Source of the DNA: Acetatifactor muris
Lineage (GTDB): Bacteria > Bacillota > Clostridia > Lachnospirales > Lachnospiraceae
Assembly: GCF_024623325.1 (NCBI RefSeq)
Contig: NZ_JANJZD010000030.1
Coordinates: 1-57,908 of the forward strand
Direction of reading: 5' to 3'
Length of the DNA stretch: 57,908 nt
A program made the position numbers and the translations under genes. Under the pieces are notes generated by a model. That model was not told the DNA's origin. It made no database searches and saw only the letters and a list, made by a program, of their open reading frames with translations. Shown here piece after piece: positions 45,544 through 52,305 of this stretch (within the stretch, counting starts at the first letter, position 1; the number at the start of each line of letters is the position of its first letter).

Positions 45544-46383
45544 CTATGCTGCCTTTGCCTGGTAGTAGATTGCCATCTTCTTGTTATCCAAAATAAAGCA
45601 ATCATAGCAGACGCGTCCCTCCACCAGGGAGCCGCTTATCCCAGGCGGGTCTACGTGGATTTTATAATCCTCCAGTTTCGTCGGTGCCACTGTGGCACAC
45701 GGGTGGGCTATCATGAAGCCGAAGTCCGCCGGGAGCCTGGTTGCCGGAACCTTGATGACCATTGCCCCGTCCAGGTTGGAAATAACCCCCTTAAGCCTTA
45801 AATCATTGCCAATGTCGGTCTCCATGGTGATGTCCTTACACTGCTTCATCAGAACATACACATCAGGGGTGACTACAATGATACGGCCTGTCTCCGGCAC
45901 CTCCGCATTGTCCAGGGCATTGTTCCCGGCAATGATCTCCGTGTAGATATTTTCTTTGGTAAGCGCCACGGCATCCGGCAGATGCCCTGCGCCTGCACAC
46001 ATTACACCATACACATAGCTGTCCACCTCCGGAATGACCACCTGTCTCTGCTGTCTGGCCAGGGCGGTTGCCGCCGCAAGCTGCTGTGCCGTCTCGTCCG
46101 TGTCCAGCTTGTCGATGGCGAACGTGAAGGAACGATCTTTTTTAAGGGTGAATTCCTCCGTGGTCGCGTCCAGGTCTTTAACCATGCCATACCTGCTGCC
46201 TGTAAAGCCGGATGCAGGGTTACGGTTATAGTCGGCCATCTCGCTTGTGCCCACCTTATACACCTTCACCGTGTGCGCCCCTGTCCAGTCAAAATCATTG
46301 TTGGTAAGCAGGGACTTCTTGCTTTCTGTTGTAAATAATTCATCCACATAGGGAAGAAACTTTGTTACTAAACTGATTGCCAT
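45544..46383 (-). CDS. Phage major capsid protein
   Basis: It has 279 residues. It resembles HK97-fold coat proteins of clostridial phages and prophages: N-terminal arm FLPYVDELFTTESKKSLLTN, the E-loop-like strand region DATTEEFTLKKDRSFTFAID, and the end GRVCYDCFILDNKKMAIYYQ. There is no obvious maturation protease gene or cleavage prodomain. It follows the scaffold gene by 15 bp. In a satellite it could build its own small capsid or change the helper capsid. Confidence 0.8.
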   Translation of the reverse strand: MAISLVTKFLPYVDELFTTESKKSLLTNNDFDWTGAHTVKVYKVGTSEMADYNRNPASGFTGSRYGMVKDLDATTEEFTLKKDRSFTFAIDKLDTDETAQQLAAATALARQQRQVVIPEVDSYVYGVMCAGAGHLPDAVALTKENIYTEIIAGNNALDNAEVPETGRIIVVTPDVYVLMKQCKDITMETDIGNDLRLKGVISNLDGAMVIKVPATRLPADFGFMIAHPCATVAPTKLEDYKIHVDPPGISGSLVEGRVCYDCFILDNKKMAIYYQAKAA

Positions 46384-46398
46384 AAATATTAATCTCCT

Positions 46399-46836
46399 TT
46401 ACAGATTCATGGCCTGTCTAATCAAATCTGTGCCTGCCCGCCGCGGCTCCGACTTGTCCGTGAACTTCGGTGCACTTGTTGCGGCCCTTCGTCTCGCTTC
46501 CATCTCCAGCCTTTCAGCTTCAGATGGCGTGCGCTCTTTTATCAGGCCGTCAATGATATCTAAGGCCTTGTCAAACTCTTTTTCACTGCCACAATTCAAC
46601 GCTTCCAGAATGCTTTCCGGGTATCCCCTGTCAATCAGCTTCTGGCGGCTGTTCAATCGGAACTCGCGCTGTGCAAGCTCCTGTTCCCTCCCATCCAGTT
46701 CCTTTGATGCCTTCTCCCGGTCTTTTGCAAGCCTGTCCTGCACGATACGGTTGACATCCTCCTGGCTGAAAGTCCTCTCCCCTGTTCCCTGTCCGGCTGC
46801 CGGGTCTGCGTTCTGGTTGGTGTTCTGTAAGTCCAT
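46399..46836 (-). CDS. Phage capsid scaffolding protein (DUF4355-like)
   Basis: It has 145 residues. Very charged and almost fully helical, with the clostridial phage scaffold pattern TFSQEDVNRIVQDRLAKDRE then a heptad-rich middle and the SIADGLIKERTPSEAERLE-like end. The ATG at 46836 has GGGAGG ten bases upstream. The frame is open to 46887 but there is no better start. Directly upstream of the capsid gene, as is usual for scaffold-coat pairs. Confidence 0.82.
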   Translation of the reverse strand: MDLQNTNQNADPAAGQGTGERTFSQEDVNRIVQDRLAKDREKASKELDGREQELAQREFRLNSRQKLIDRGYPESILEALNCGSEKEFDKALDIIDGLIKERTPSEAERLEMEARRRAATSAPKFTDKSEPRRAGTDLIRQAMNL

Positions 46837-46887
46837 GTCTGGTTTTTCCTCCCTATTTTTACGCCCTGGTAGGCTGTTCTCCGGCAA

Positions 46888-46942
46888 ACAAAAAGGCGCA
46901 GGAAAATTCTACTCGTTTTAGAGTAAAACCTTCCCACGCCTT
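46888..46942 (-). terminator. Leader hairpin-terminator before the scaffold gene
   Basis: Minus: AAGGCG..GGGAA (46942-46931) pairs with TTCC..CGCCTT (46904-46893), then TTTTTG. A smaller ACTC/GAGT hairpin is in the loop. It lies between the capsid promoter and scaffold, so transcription must read through it. Confidence 0.65.
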
Positions 46943-47006
46943 CATATGGCTTCCGTCCGGCACATCCGCCGTCCGGGGTACTCCTATATTCTGTTTGCCT
47001 GATTCT

Positions 47007-47035
47007 ATTATAGCAGACTATAGGGAGCAGCGCAA
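47007..47035 (-). promoter_or_regulatory. Promoter of the capsid module
   Basis: Minus-strand -35 TTGCGC (47030-47035), 17-bp spacer, -10 TATAAT (47007-47012). The -35 is weak. Two copies of a 14-bp direct repeat lie upstream. Confidence 0.7.
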
Positions 47036-47068
47036 CGTTTTTTGTGTTACGTTTTGTTACATTTTATG

Positions 47069-47139
47069 CGCGCGTTATCGTGTCCACTAATTCAGTTTTG
47101 CCCGGAAAATCAAGGTTTTCGTTCCCGCGCGTTATCGTG
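47069..47139. repeat. Twin 14-bp upstream direct repeats
   Basis: CGCGCGTTATCGTG at 47069-47082 and again at 47126-47139 (57-bp period; minus: CACGATAACGCGCG). On the capsid promoter they fall at about -65 and -120, where activator sites lie. Confidence 0.7.
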
Positions 47140-47313
47140 AAAAGAAATTCCTTTTTTTATTCGAACTTCCTCGAATTTTCCGAAACACATCACCGCTCTT
47201 TTTTGTGTAAACTTTTGTAAGCTTTCCACATTTGCGGCATACTTTTTTTGTGCGCACTTATGCGCATTCCGCGCATTTTCCCTGTACTCTGCCCCCATAC
47301 GCCCCAGGTTTGC

Positions 47314-47505
47314 CTAAATCAACGGCATGTCTGCACTTGTCTGTACATTCTCCCCTGGAATCTCCAGGTCCATATAGGCACGCTTGAACCGCCCATTTCC
47401 GCATCTTTCTATCACCTTGCAGGACCTGACTACCGGTTTAAGCAGCTCCTCCACTGCCCGGAGTTCCTGCTGCTCCTGGTAACTTACTTTTATTCTTGCT
47501 GCCAT
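47314..47505 (-). CDS. Small element protein, unknown
   Basis: It has 63 residues: MAARIKVSYQEQQELRAVEE start, a helix then VIERCGNGRFKRAYMDL. The start has GGAAAGGAAG upstream. Common as a small Lachnospiraceae phage-element protein. No function known. Confidence 0.65.
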   Translation of the reverse strand: MAARIKVSYQEQQELRAVEELLKPVVRSCKVIERCGNGRFKRAYMDLEIPGENVQTSADMPLI

Positions 47506-47573
47506 TGCTTCTTCCTTTCCGGTGCCATGCCTCCCGGTTCCGGGACTTCCCTTCCCCGGGGTGGCACCTCTGC

Positions 47574-47777
47574 TTAATTATTCACTGTCTTTTTGCCCAT
47601 AACCACCTTGTCTATGCACACAAGCACTTTTCCCATGAAACTCTTCACCAAATCCGGCGCATGTTCCATTGTTTCCTGCTTCCAGGTCTCATAATCTGCC
47701 CTGTCCAGCCTGCGGCACCTGGCCGCCATCTCCGCTATCATGGGGATGCATTCCACAAACAAATCATACTCTGTCAT
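47574..47777 (-). CDS. Small element protein, unknown
   Basis: It has 67 residues and overlaps the gene upstream by 4 bp (ATGA), so is translated with it. Helical, with many Met and Cys. No family recognised. Confidence 0.65.
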   Translation of the reverse strand: MTEYDLFVECIPMIAEMAARCRRLDRADYETWKQETMEHAPDLVKSFMGKVLVCIDKVVMGKKTVNN

Positions 47778-48268
47778 ACTGCACCGCCTTTCTGTTCGGC
47801 CGCTTTCAGCCCTCTCGGCTTATGCGTTGTCCCTAAACCGCCAAAGATATCTGCAAATGCAAGAGTCCCCAGGTACCGGCAATATAAAACCTTCCCTTTA
47901 TCCTGGAAGTCGCTGATTAGGCTATCCCCTTGCTCCAGTCCACCTTGACGCACAAAATAGCAGGCATCCTCATTCCCCGACATGGCCGCCGCACGTATTG
48001 CATCCAGCTTTTCCGCCAAACGGTATACCATCATCCTGTGGCGATATGAAGACTTGTCCAACCATATCAGCCTTGGGCATGAAATAACGCCCATAGGAAC
48101 CTTAAAATGAATCGCTATTCCCAGCATTTCAGTTGTCGTCATTTCTTCCTCTCCACAAATTGCCGCCCATAAAAGCTCCGACGTCACATCCGCATACCTT
48201 GCAAATGTGCTACTGTGGTACGGATGATACTTTATCAGCGCATACAGATTCAACATTCTAATTTTCAT
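47774..48268 (-). CDS. Element protein with possible Cro-like domain
   Basis: It has 164 residues. The N-terminal half (NLYALIKYHPYHSSTFARYA then SELLWAAICGEEEMTTTEM) has the helix pattern of a Cro/C1 DNA-binding domain, but no profile match was made. The C-terminal half has a Gly-rich end. It is 105 bp after the replication-type gene. A regulator is plausible; low certainty. Confidence 0.65.
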   Translation of the reverse strand: MKIRMLNLYALIKYHPYHSSTFARYADVTSELLWAAICGEEEMTTTEMLGIAIHFKVPMGVISCPRLIWLDKSSYRHRMMVYRLAEKLDAIRAAAMSGNEDACYFVRQGGLEQGDSLISDFQDKGKVLYCRYLGTLAFADIFGGLGTTHKPRGLKAAEQKGGAV

Positions 48269-48373
48269 TTTCCTCTTCCCTTTCTGCCGGAAAATATGCT
48301 ACTATGTAACTGAGCGTTGTAGCTTTTCCGGCTATGCTTGCCCTGTTGGTACTGGTAATACCAATGGGGCATT

Positions 48374-49327
48374 TTAATTATCTTCGTTCAGTCTGTTATC
48401 CCAATATGAGTAACTGTATTCTGTTGGTACGATAAGAGTATCCTCTTTCCTTACAGGCTCCCTTCCCCACTCTCGGTGCATATACTCTATATGCTCCTGT
48501 GAAAACTCTTCGTAAGGGCAACACAGGCAGATCAGTTCCTGTATTTTATCATGGTATCTCTCCATGGCCTCCCTGCTGATATGGCTGTGGGCTATTCCGC
48601 TGATTTCACTTTCCAGCTCCTCGTCACTTTTTCCAGAAACAAAACTCTCCAGGCCTTCTTTTCCTCCTTTGACTCCGTTTCTGTCCTGTTCCCTCGCCAG
48701 CCAGCCGTTGATAAACCGCTTTATACCGCGCTGGGTCTTCCGCTTTGTGGGATTGCTGTCAAGCCATCCTTTCATCTTCCGCAGCTCCTGGAGGATGTCC
48801 ACTGCTGGATACAGCTCCTTCCAGCCATCAATGTCTGATTGGAATATGTCATGGAGGGATTTGTCATTCAGGATAAGGGATATCACTGGCGGCATGGAGA
48901 CAGATTCTTCTGGCTCCGTGCAGATAGAACTAATATCCATATCCCTTTCCATATCCCTTTCCATATCCATATCCTTATCCTTATCCATATCCTTATCCTT
49001 ATCGGCTAGATTCGCTAAGCCTTGCTTACCATTTGCTAGCGATTGCTTTATATTGCTAGCTTTCGCTAAGCCACCTTTTCTACCATTTTCCCGATTCGCT
49101 TCGCAACGCCTTTCATACCTTTCCTTGTCCCTATCTATCGCCATGCTCAAGATATCGAAAGCCATAGCGAGTGCCGGATTCCTGTCAAAATCAGGCTTAA
49201 TCGCTTCCCTCCCATAAGGGAATAATGACTTGAACAGCTTCCCGGCTTCTTCATCTGGAAGCCTTAATACAATAACCTCATTGTCATAATAGACAAGAAA
49301 ACTTGGCTTTTTCATTTCTTCACTCAA
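48374..49327 (-). CDS. Replication initiator-like protein (DUF6291-type)
   Basis: It has 317 residues from a TTG with GGAGG nine bases upstream (49327); ATG at 49315 is the alternative and has no ribosome site. The N-terminal part (FLVYYDNEVIVLRLPDEEAG) resembles DUF6291-type phage replication proteins. A DK/DM/ER hexanucleotide-coded linker (about residues 110-135) precedes a C-terminal domain. The gene contains nested direct repeats (49011-49072), a place where phage initiator genes carry their origin. Confidence 0.75.
   Translation of the reverse strand: MSEEMKKPSFLVYYDNEVIVLRLPDEEAGKLFKSLFPYGREAIKPDFDRNPALAMAFDILSMAIDRDKERYERRCEANRENGRKGGLAKASNIKQSLANGKQGLANLADKDKDMDKDKDMDMERDMERDMDISSICTEPEESVSMPPVISLILNDKSLHDIFQSDIDGWKELYPAVDILQELRKMKGWLDSNPTKRKTQRGIKRFINGWLAREQDRNGVKGGKEGLESFVSGKSDEELESEISGIAHSHISREAMERYHDKIQELICLCCPYEEFSQEHIEYMHREWGREPVRKEDTLIVPTEYSYSYWDNRLNEDN
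49011..49072. repeat. Iteron-like nested repeats inside the replication gene
   Basis: TTCGCTAAGCC occurs at 49011-49021 and 49062-49072. TTGCTAGC occurs at 49033-49040 and 49053-49060 (20-bp spacing). The four sites nest symmetrically in 62 bp. This may be the replication origin. Confidence 0.55.
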
Positions 49328-49520
49328 AATTTTTATCCTCCGATCTGAGAACGTCAAGCATATACTCTTTTATGTGATTTGCCGCATCAATAAGTTCGGA
49401 AATCGTATCTTTAGAAACAAAGAGCGCATGTTCATCCGTAGCCGCAGAATCTCCTCTGCTTATCGACACCAAAGTAGCATTTATTTTTTCGATATATCCA
49501 ACCACATCATATCTATCCAT
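49320..49520 (-). CDS. Small element protein, unknown
   Basis: It has 66 acidic residues: MDRYDVVGYIEKINATLVSI, then a helix-rich end. It overlaps the replication gene start and shares one base with the stop of the upstream HTH gene. Function unknown. Confidence 0.65.
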   Translation of the reverse strand: MDRYDVVGYIEKINATLVSISRGDSAATDEHALFVSKDTISELIDAANHIKEYMLDVLRSEDKNFE

Positions 49521-49756
49521 TATTCCTTTCCTCCTCTCTGTTCCAACCTGGAATAATCAATGACGCTCTCCGGGGATATCCCCAGAACGGCACACACCTT
49601 CCCGAACCGGTCCATCTTCACCATATAGCCCCGGCGCATCCGGTAGACAACATTGACACTCACATCCGCTTTGTCAGCGATCTCCAACGGAGACATGCAG
49701 GATGCTGTCATTGCCGCTATTATCTGTTTCACCTTCGCACATACCATCTGTTTCAC
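49520..49756 (-). CDS. Small helix-turn-helix protein
   Basis: It has 78 residues. The helix-turn-helix is SPLEIADKADVSVNVVYRMR, with a lambda-type repressor-like helix 4-5 after it (FGKVCAVLGISPESVI). The start is GTG at 49756 with GGGAAG close by. It overlaps the upstream small gene by 83 bp in another frame. Within 49700-49756 a GAAGGTGAAACAGAT direct repeat occurs with a 24-bp period. Confidence 0.7.
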   Translation of the reverse strand: MKQMVCAKVKQIIAAMTASCMSPLEIADKADVSVNVVYRMRRGYMVKMDRFGKVCAVLGISPESVIDYSRLEQRGGKE

Positions 49757-49892
49757 CTTCCCTTCTCAGAATCTCCTTGTCAAGCATCCACTCTTCCACG
49801 GCCTGGACTCTCCATGCCTGCCATTCCTCCCGGCTCTGGCCTGTCATGCTGTGGTAGTATGAAAAATCCTCAACTGCTTTGATAACGTCCAT
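49674..49892 (-). CDS. Small element protein, unknown
   Basis: It has 72 residues from the ATG at 49892 with AAGGGGTGG upstream. Rich in Trp near the middle (EEWQAWRVQAVEEWMLD). The end runs 83 bp into the HTH gene in another frame. No known function. Confidence 0.55.
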   Translation of the reverse strand: MDVIKAVEDFSYYHSMTGQSREEWQAWRVQAVEEWMLDKEILRREGETDGMCEGETDNSGNDSILHVSVGDR

Positions 49893-49991
49893 AGCCACCC
49901 CTTTCTTGTTGGAAAAATCCCTTTTAAAATCCACAGGCGGTAATTTATACCTTTAAGGGATTTTCGTTGGAATTTGAGAAAATCACACCGA

Positions 49992-50267
49992 TTATAATCT
50001 ACGTTTCGCCATATTCTCACGCATTGTCTCGGCTCTCTTTTCTCTCTGTTCTTCTGTCAGCTCCATCCCAGGATTAATACGAATCCAACTTACCGGTATA
50101 TGTGCGCACAAGCTCCCGTCCTTATTCTCCGCCACAATCTGGCATTCCTCCGGGTACTGCTCTGCAAGCTGCTTCACCCTGGAGATCGTCCGGCGTTGGG
50201 ACAGGCTCAATGTTGCCCGCTTCTCATCCCTAAGCCACTCAATGACATTCTCAATACAGTTATCCAT
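49992..50267 (-). CDS. Small phage-type protein, unknown
   Basis: It has 91 residues from the ATG at 50267 with GGAAGGAGG six bases upstream. It resembles a family common in clostridial prophages, marked by ENVIEWLRDEKRATLSLSQ, YPEECQIVAENKDGSLCAHI and SWIRINP, with a basic C-terminal helix. It is the second gene of the early operon. Function unknown. Confidence 0.75.
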   Translation of the reverse strand: MDNCIENVIEWLRDEKRATLSLSQRRTISRVKQLAEQYPEECQIVAENKDGSLCAHIPVSWIRINPGMELTEEQREKRAETMRENMAKRRL

Positions 50268-50331
50268 ACTTCCTCCTTCCCATCGCAACTACCTGCAACT
50301 GATTTCATTTGATATCAGTTGATAGCGGTTG

Positions 50332-50523
50332 CTACTCCATGATTTCCGTTACATCCACTCCCAGAGCTTTTGCCAGTCTCCCGGCAGAAACGGTTGATAC
50401 TTCCCGGCTGTTAAGAATAACGTTCATCCTTGCTCGGCTCACACCGTAGGTATTTGCTAGAGCCGTGATGCTCATCTCATTCCTTGCCAGTTCAATGTTG
50501 ATTTTCTCTCTGCTGATTTTCAT
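50332..50523 (-). CDS. Cro-like helix-turn-helix protein
   Basis: It has 63 residues. The whole protein is a Cro/C1 fold: MSITALANTYGVSRARMNVI then VSAGRLAKALGVDVTEI. It is the first gene of the leftward early operon, divergent from the repressor gene. With the repressor and three shared operators it forms a lambda-like switch. Confidence 0.85.
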   Translation of the reverse strand: MKISREKINIELARNEMSITALANTYGVSRARMNVILNSREVSTVSAGRLAKALGVDVTEIME

Positions 50524-50553
50524 GTGGTTTATCTCCTTTCACTATATTTTTGT

Positions 50554-50640
50554 TTGACATAAGTTATAACTTGTGTTATTATTAATTTAGCATAAGTTAT
50601 AGCTTATGTCAACATTAAAATATAAGTTCTATCTTTTATT
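50554..50640. promoter_or_regulatory. Lambda-like switch: two promoters and three operators
   Basis: Operators CATAAGTTATAACTTGTG (50558-50575), CATAAGTTATAGCTTATG (50591-50608) and the weaker ATAAGTTCTATCTTTTAT (50622-50639) are centred about 31-33 bp apart. Rightward repressor promoter: TTGACA (50554-50559)-17-TATTAT (50577-50582). Leftward cro promoter: TTGACA (50607-50612)-17-TAAATT (50584-50589). Each -35 abuts an operator and the spacers lie inside operators. Confidence 0.88.
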
Positions 50641-50694
50641 TCTATTGAAATTATGTTATTATCTCAATAAAAATAGGTAAAAGTAGGTGATAAC

Positions 50695-51285
50695 ATGAAT
50701 TTTGGAGAAAGCATAAAACAGATTAGAAAAGAAAAAGGACTAACTCAAAAACAATTAGGTGAAAAGCTAGGCATCTCACAATCCGCTATAGGACAATTTG
50801 AAAGCAATAAAGCTAATCCAAAAATGGAAACTATACAAAAGATTGCTGATGCTCTCAATGTTTCCCTTAACGATTTAGTACCTGATTCTTTCGAACAAAC
50901 CATACAAATAGGCCGTGAAGTGTCTGCAAGCGATTATAGTACCATAGAAGCTATGGCAAACCATAACATATTTACTGACAAAGAAAGGGAAAAACTATTC
51001 GAAAAAATAGAGCATTATAGAAATATTCTGGCTACAATGGATGACCGTGATAAACTAATAGAGTATAGTAGCAAAACTCATACAGAGCTAGAAAATACGC
51101 TTCTTAAAATGCTTATGAAAAAGTCCGAATATGATACAGCAAATGCTATAATTGTTTTGTCATGCTTTCTATCATTAAAAGGCAATGACCAACAATCTAT
51201 TATAGAAATGCTATTAGAATATTGCTATCCGCACAAAGATTTAAAATATTGGGGAACTACCACAGACACCCCACCCCAGTCCTAG
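50695..51285 (+). CDS. Phage-type repressor (XRE/C1-like)
   Basis: It has 196 residues. The N-terminal helix-turn-helix is KEKGLTQKQLGEKLGISQSA, then IGQFESNKANPKM and a C-terminal domain without the LexA/C1 self-cleavage signature, so it may be removed by a different signal. The codon use is AT-rich unlike its neighbours, which suggests separate origin. The start has GTAGGTGATAAC. A ~105-nt leader carries two operators. Confidence 0.88.
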   Translation: MNFGESIKQIRKEKGLTQKQLGEKLGISQSAIGQFESNKANPKMETIQKIADALNVSLNDLVPDSFEQTIQIGREVSASDYSTIEAMANHNIFTDKEREKLFEKIEHYRNILATMDDRDKLIEYSSKTHTELENTLLKMLMKKSEYDTANAIIVLSCFLSLKGNDQQSIIEMLLEYCYPHKDLKYWGTTTDTPPQS

Positions 51286-51300
51286 CCCCGACTTCCCAAA

Positions 51301-51600
51301 ACTGGGAACTTCCCCATATCTGGGGAACAGGGTAAAGGGAAAATGTCCTGCACCGTAGTTACTGCATTGCTATCAGCCGTAACCACAAGCGAACCATACT
51401 CCTAATCTGCAAGAGGTCTGCACGAAATTGTGCTAACAGGCAGCAGGATGCGGCAAAACTGCTGATTCGGCAGTTTAAGTGGGTAACGATTCGTTATTGA
51501 CATTCCCAACAAACCGGGAATTTCCACACATCTGGGGAAGGATGTCGTGGCTCCCGACATCCCGGGGGAACAGGGTATAAATTATTTACCATGTCTGGCA
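51301..51600. other. Gene-free region of repeated hairpin cassettes
   Basis: Related motifs recur. CCCAAAACTGGGAA then TTCCCCatatctGGGGAA and CAGGGTA (about 51297-51336) resemble CCCAACAAACCGGGAA then TTCCacacatcTGGGGAA and, after a GGATGTCG/CGACATCC stem, GGGGGAACAGGGTA (about 51507-51578). GGCAAAACTGC is also repeated at about 51455 and 51623. No frame is supported here. Confidence 0.5.
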
Positions 51601-51715
51601 TAGCCCCTACCTTTGCCACATTCGGCAAAACTGCCGAACCGACAGAGCAGGGTAAGGTAGGATTCCGCTACCTTTCGCTGTCCGAAAAACGGACGCACAA
51701 ATGGTTCTCCTTCCA

Positions 51716-51837
51716 GGAGCCGGGAGCAAAATTGCGTTGGGAGCGAGACCCATTTGGGCCTGACCACTATTTAGAGGTGAACGCAATCTTGCGCCCGTTC
51801 AGACCAAAGTTGGCTCCGGCTCCAACCAGGTCAAGGC
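51716..51837 (+). ncRNA. Candidate structured RNA with pseudoknot
   Basis: GGAGCCGG (51716-51723) pairs with CCGGCTCC (51816-51823); GCAAAATTGCGTT (51726-51738) pairs with AACGCAATCTTGC (51780-51792) with one mismatch; GCCTGACC (51758-51765) can pair with GGTCA-a-GGC (51829-51837) outside both, a pseudoknot. Long, nested and compatible pairings exceed chance. An open frame 51591-51857 crosses this region but has no ribosome site and no familiar protein. Strand and function are unknown. Confidence 0.55.
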
Positions 51838-51852
51838 TCTGCACCATGACAA

Positions 51853-51865
51853 TATAATATGCTTA
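51853..51865 (+). promoter_or_regulatory. Toxin promoter -10 region, copy of the antitoxin promoter
   Basis: TATAATATGCTTA, identical to the minus-strand sequence at 52111-52123. The -35 (about 51830-51835, GTCAAG) is weak, which would make toxin mRNA scarcer than the antitoxin RNA. Confidence 0.6.
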
Positions 51866-51926
51866 CCCGGGCAGCCGGGGGACGTGTTCTCACCCGTTCC
51901 GAGTCTTGCGGAAGGTGGTGATTATT

Positions 51927-52010
51927 ATGAGTACATACGAGGAATTCATGGTCATCTTGACCGTGGCGCTTCTGATTGTGGCAATTCTGAATCTGAAAAA
52001 TAAGAAATAG
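51927..52010 (+). CDS. 27-codon type I toxin, holin-like family
   Basis: A 27-residue peptide: MSTYEEFMVIL start, one hydrophobic helix (about residues 8-22: MVILTVALLIVAILN), Lys/Asn-rich end KNKK. This is the pattern of the holin-like type I toxins of Firmicutes (TxpA/BsrG-like). GGAAGGTGGTG lies nine bases upstream, an unusually strong ribosome site. An antisense RNA opposes its 3' end. Likely a membrane poison that keeps the element in the cell. Confidence 0.85.
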   Translation: MSTYEEFMVILTVALLIVAILNLKNKK

Positions 52011-52111
52011 CCGTCCCGCTCACTGGCAATGACTGGACGACTATTTCTTGATGTCTAATATAGTTATTCGCCGGGACGGGTGACTCGCACTCACCTTCCG
52101 GCTGTCCTGTT
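51996..52111 (-). ncRNA. Antisense antitoxin RNA
   Basis: Minus-strand promoter TTGACG (52141-52146)-17-TATAAT (52118-52123); start near 52111. The end is a strong terminator: AAGAAATAG-t-CGTCC (52049-52035) with GGACG-g-CTATTTCTT (52016-52002), then ATTTTTC. About 115 nt, overlapping the last ~5 codons of the toxin and all its 3' untranslated part. Supports RNA-RNA pairing at the 3' end as in TxpA-RatA. Confidence 0.8.
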
Positions 52112-52305
52112 AAGCATATTATATCCCAAACACAAACAATCGTCAAGCACAAAAAACGGCTCCTGCGCCAACAGGAACCGCCTGGATGCTATACGGACGG
52201 ATGCCGGTATAACAGCCCCTCGACAAGGCTTATTATACCATGACTGCATCTGTCTGTACAGGTGTATTTTTTATACCCATTTTTACAGAGAGGAGCGTGA
52301 TTCAC

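Noticed and set aside
47110..47298. 62-codon minus-strand frame
   Set aside because: It covers one of the 14-bp repeats and the upstream region of the capsid promoter; the composition of its second half is not protein-like and the ribosome site is poor.
48935..49005. Short tandem repeats that looked like a CRISPR array
   Set aside because: Units are 6 bp, lie in frame inside the replication gene and encode a DK/DM linker. No spacers.
51591..51857. 88-codon plus-strand frame
   Set aside because: No ribosome site, no familiar sequence, and it runs across long RNA stems. A structured RNA explains the region better, though a small protein is not excluded.
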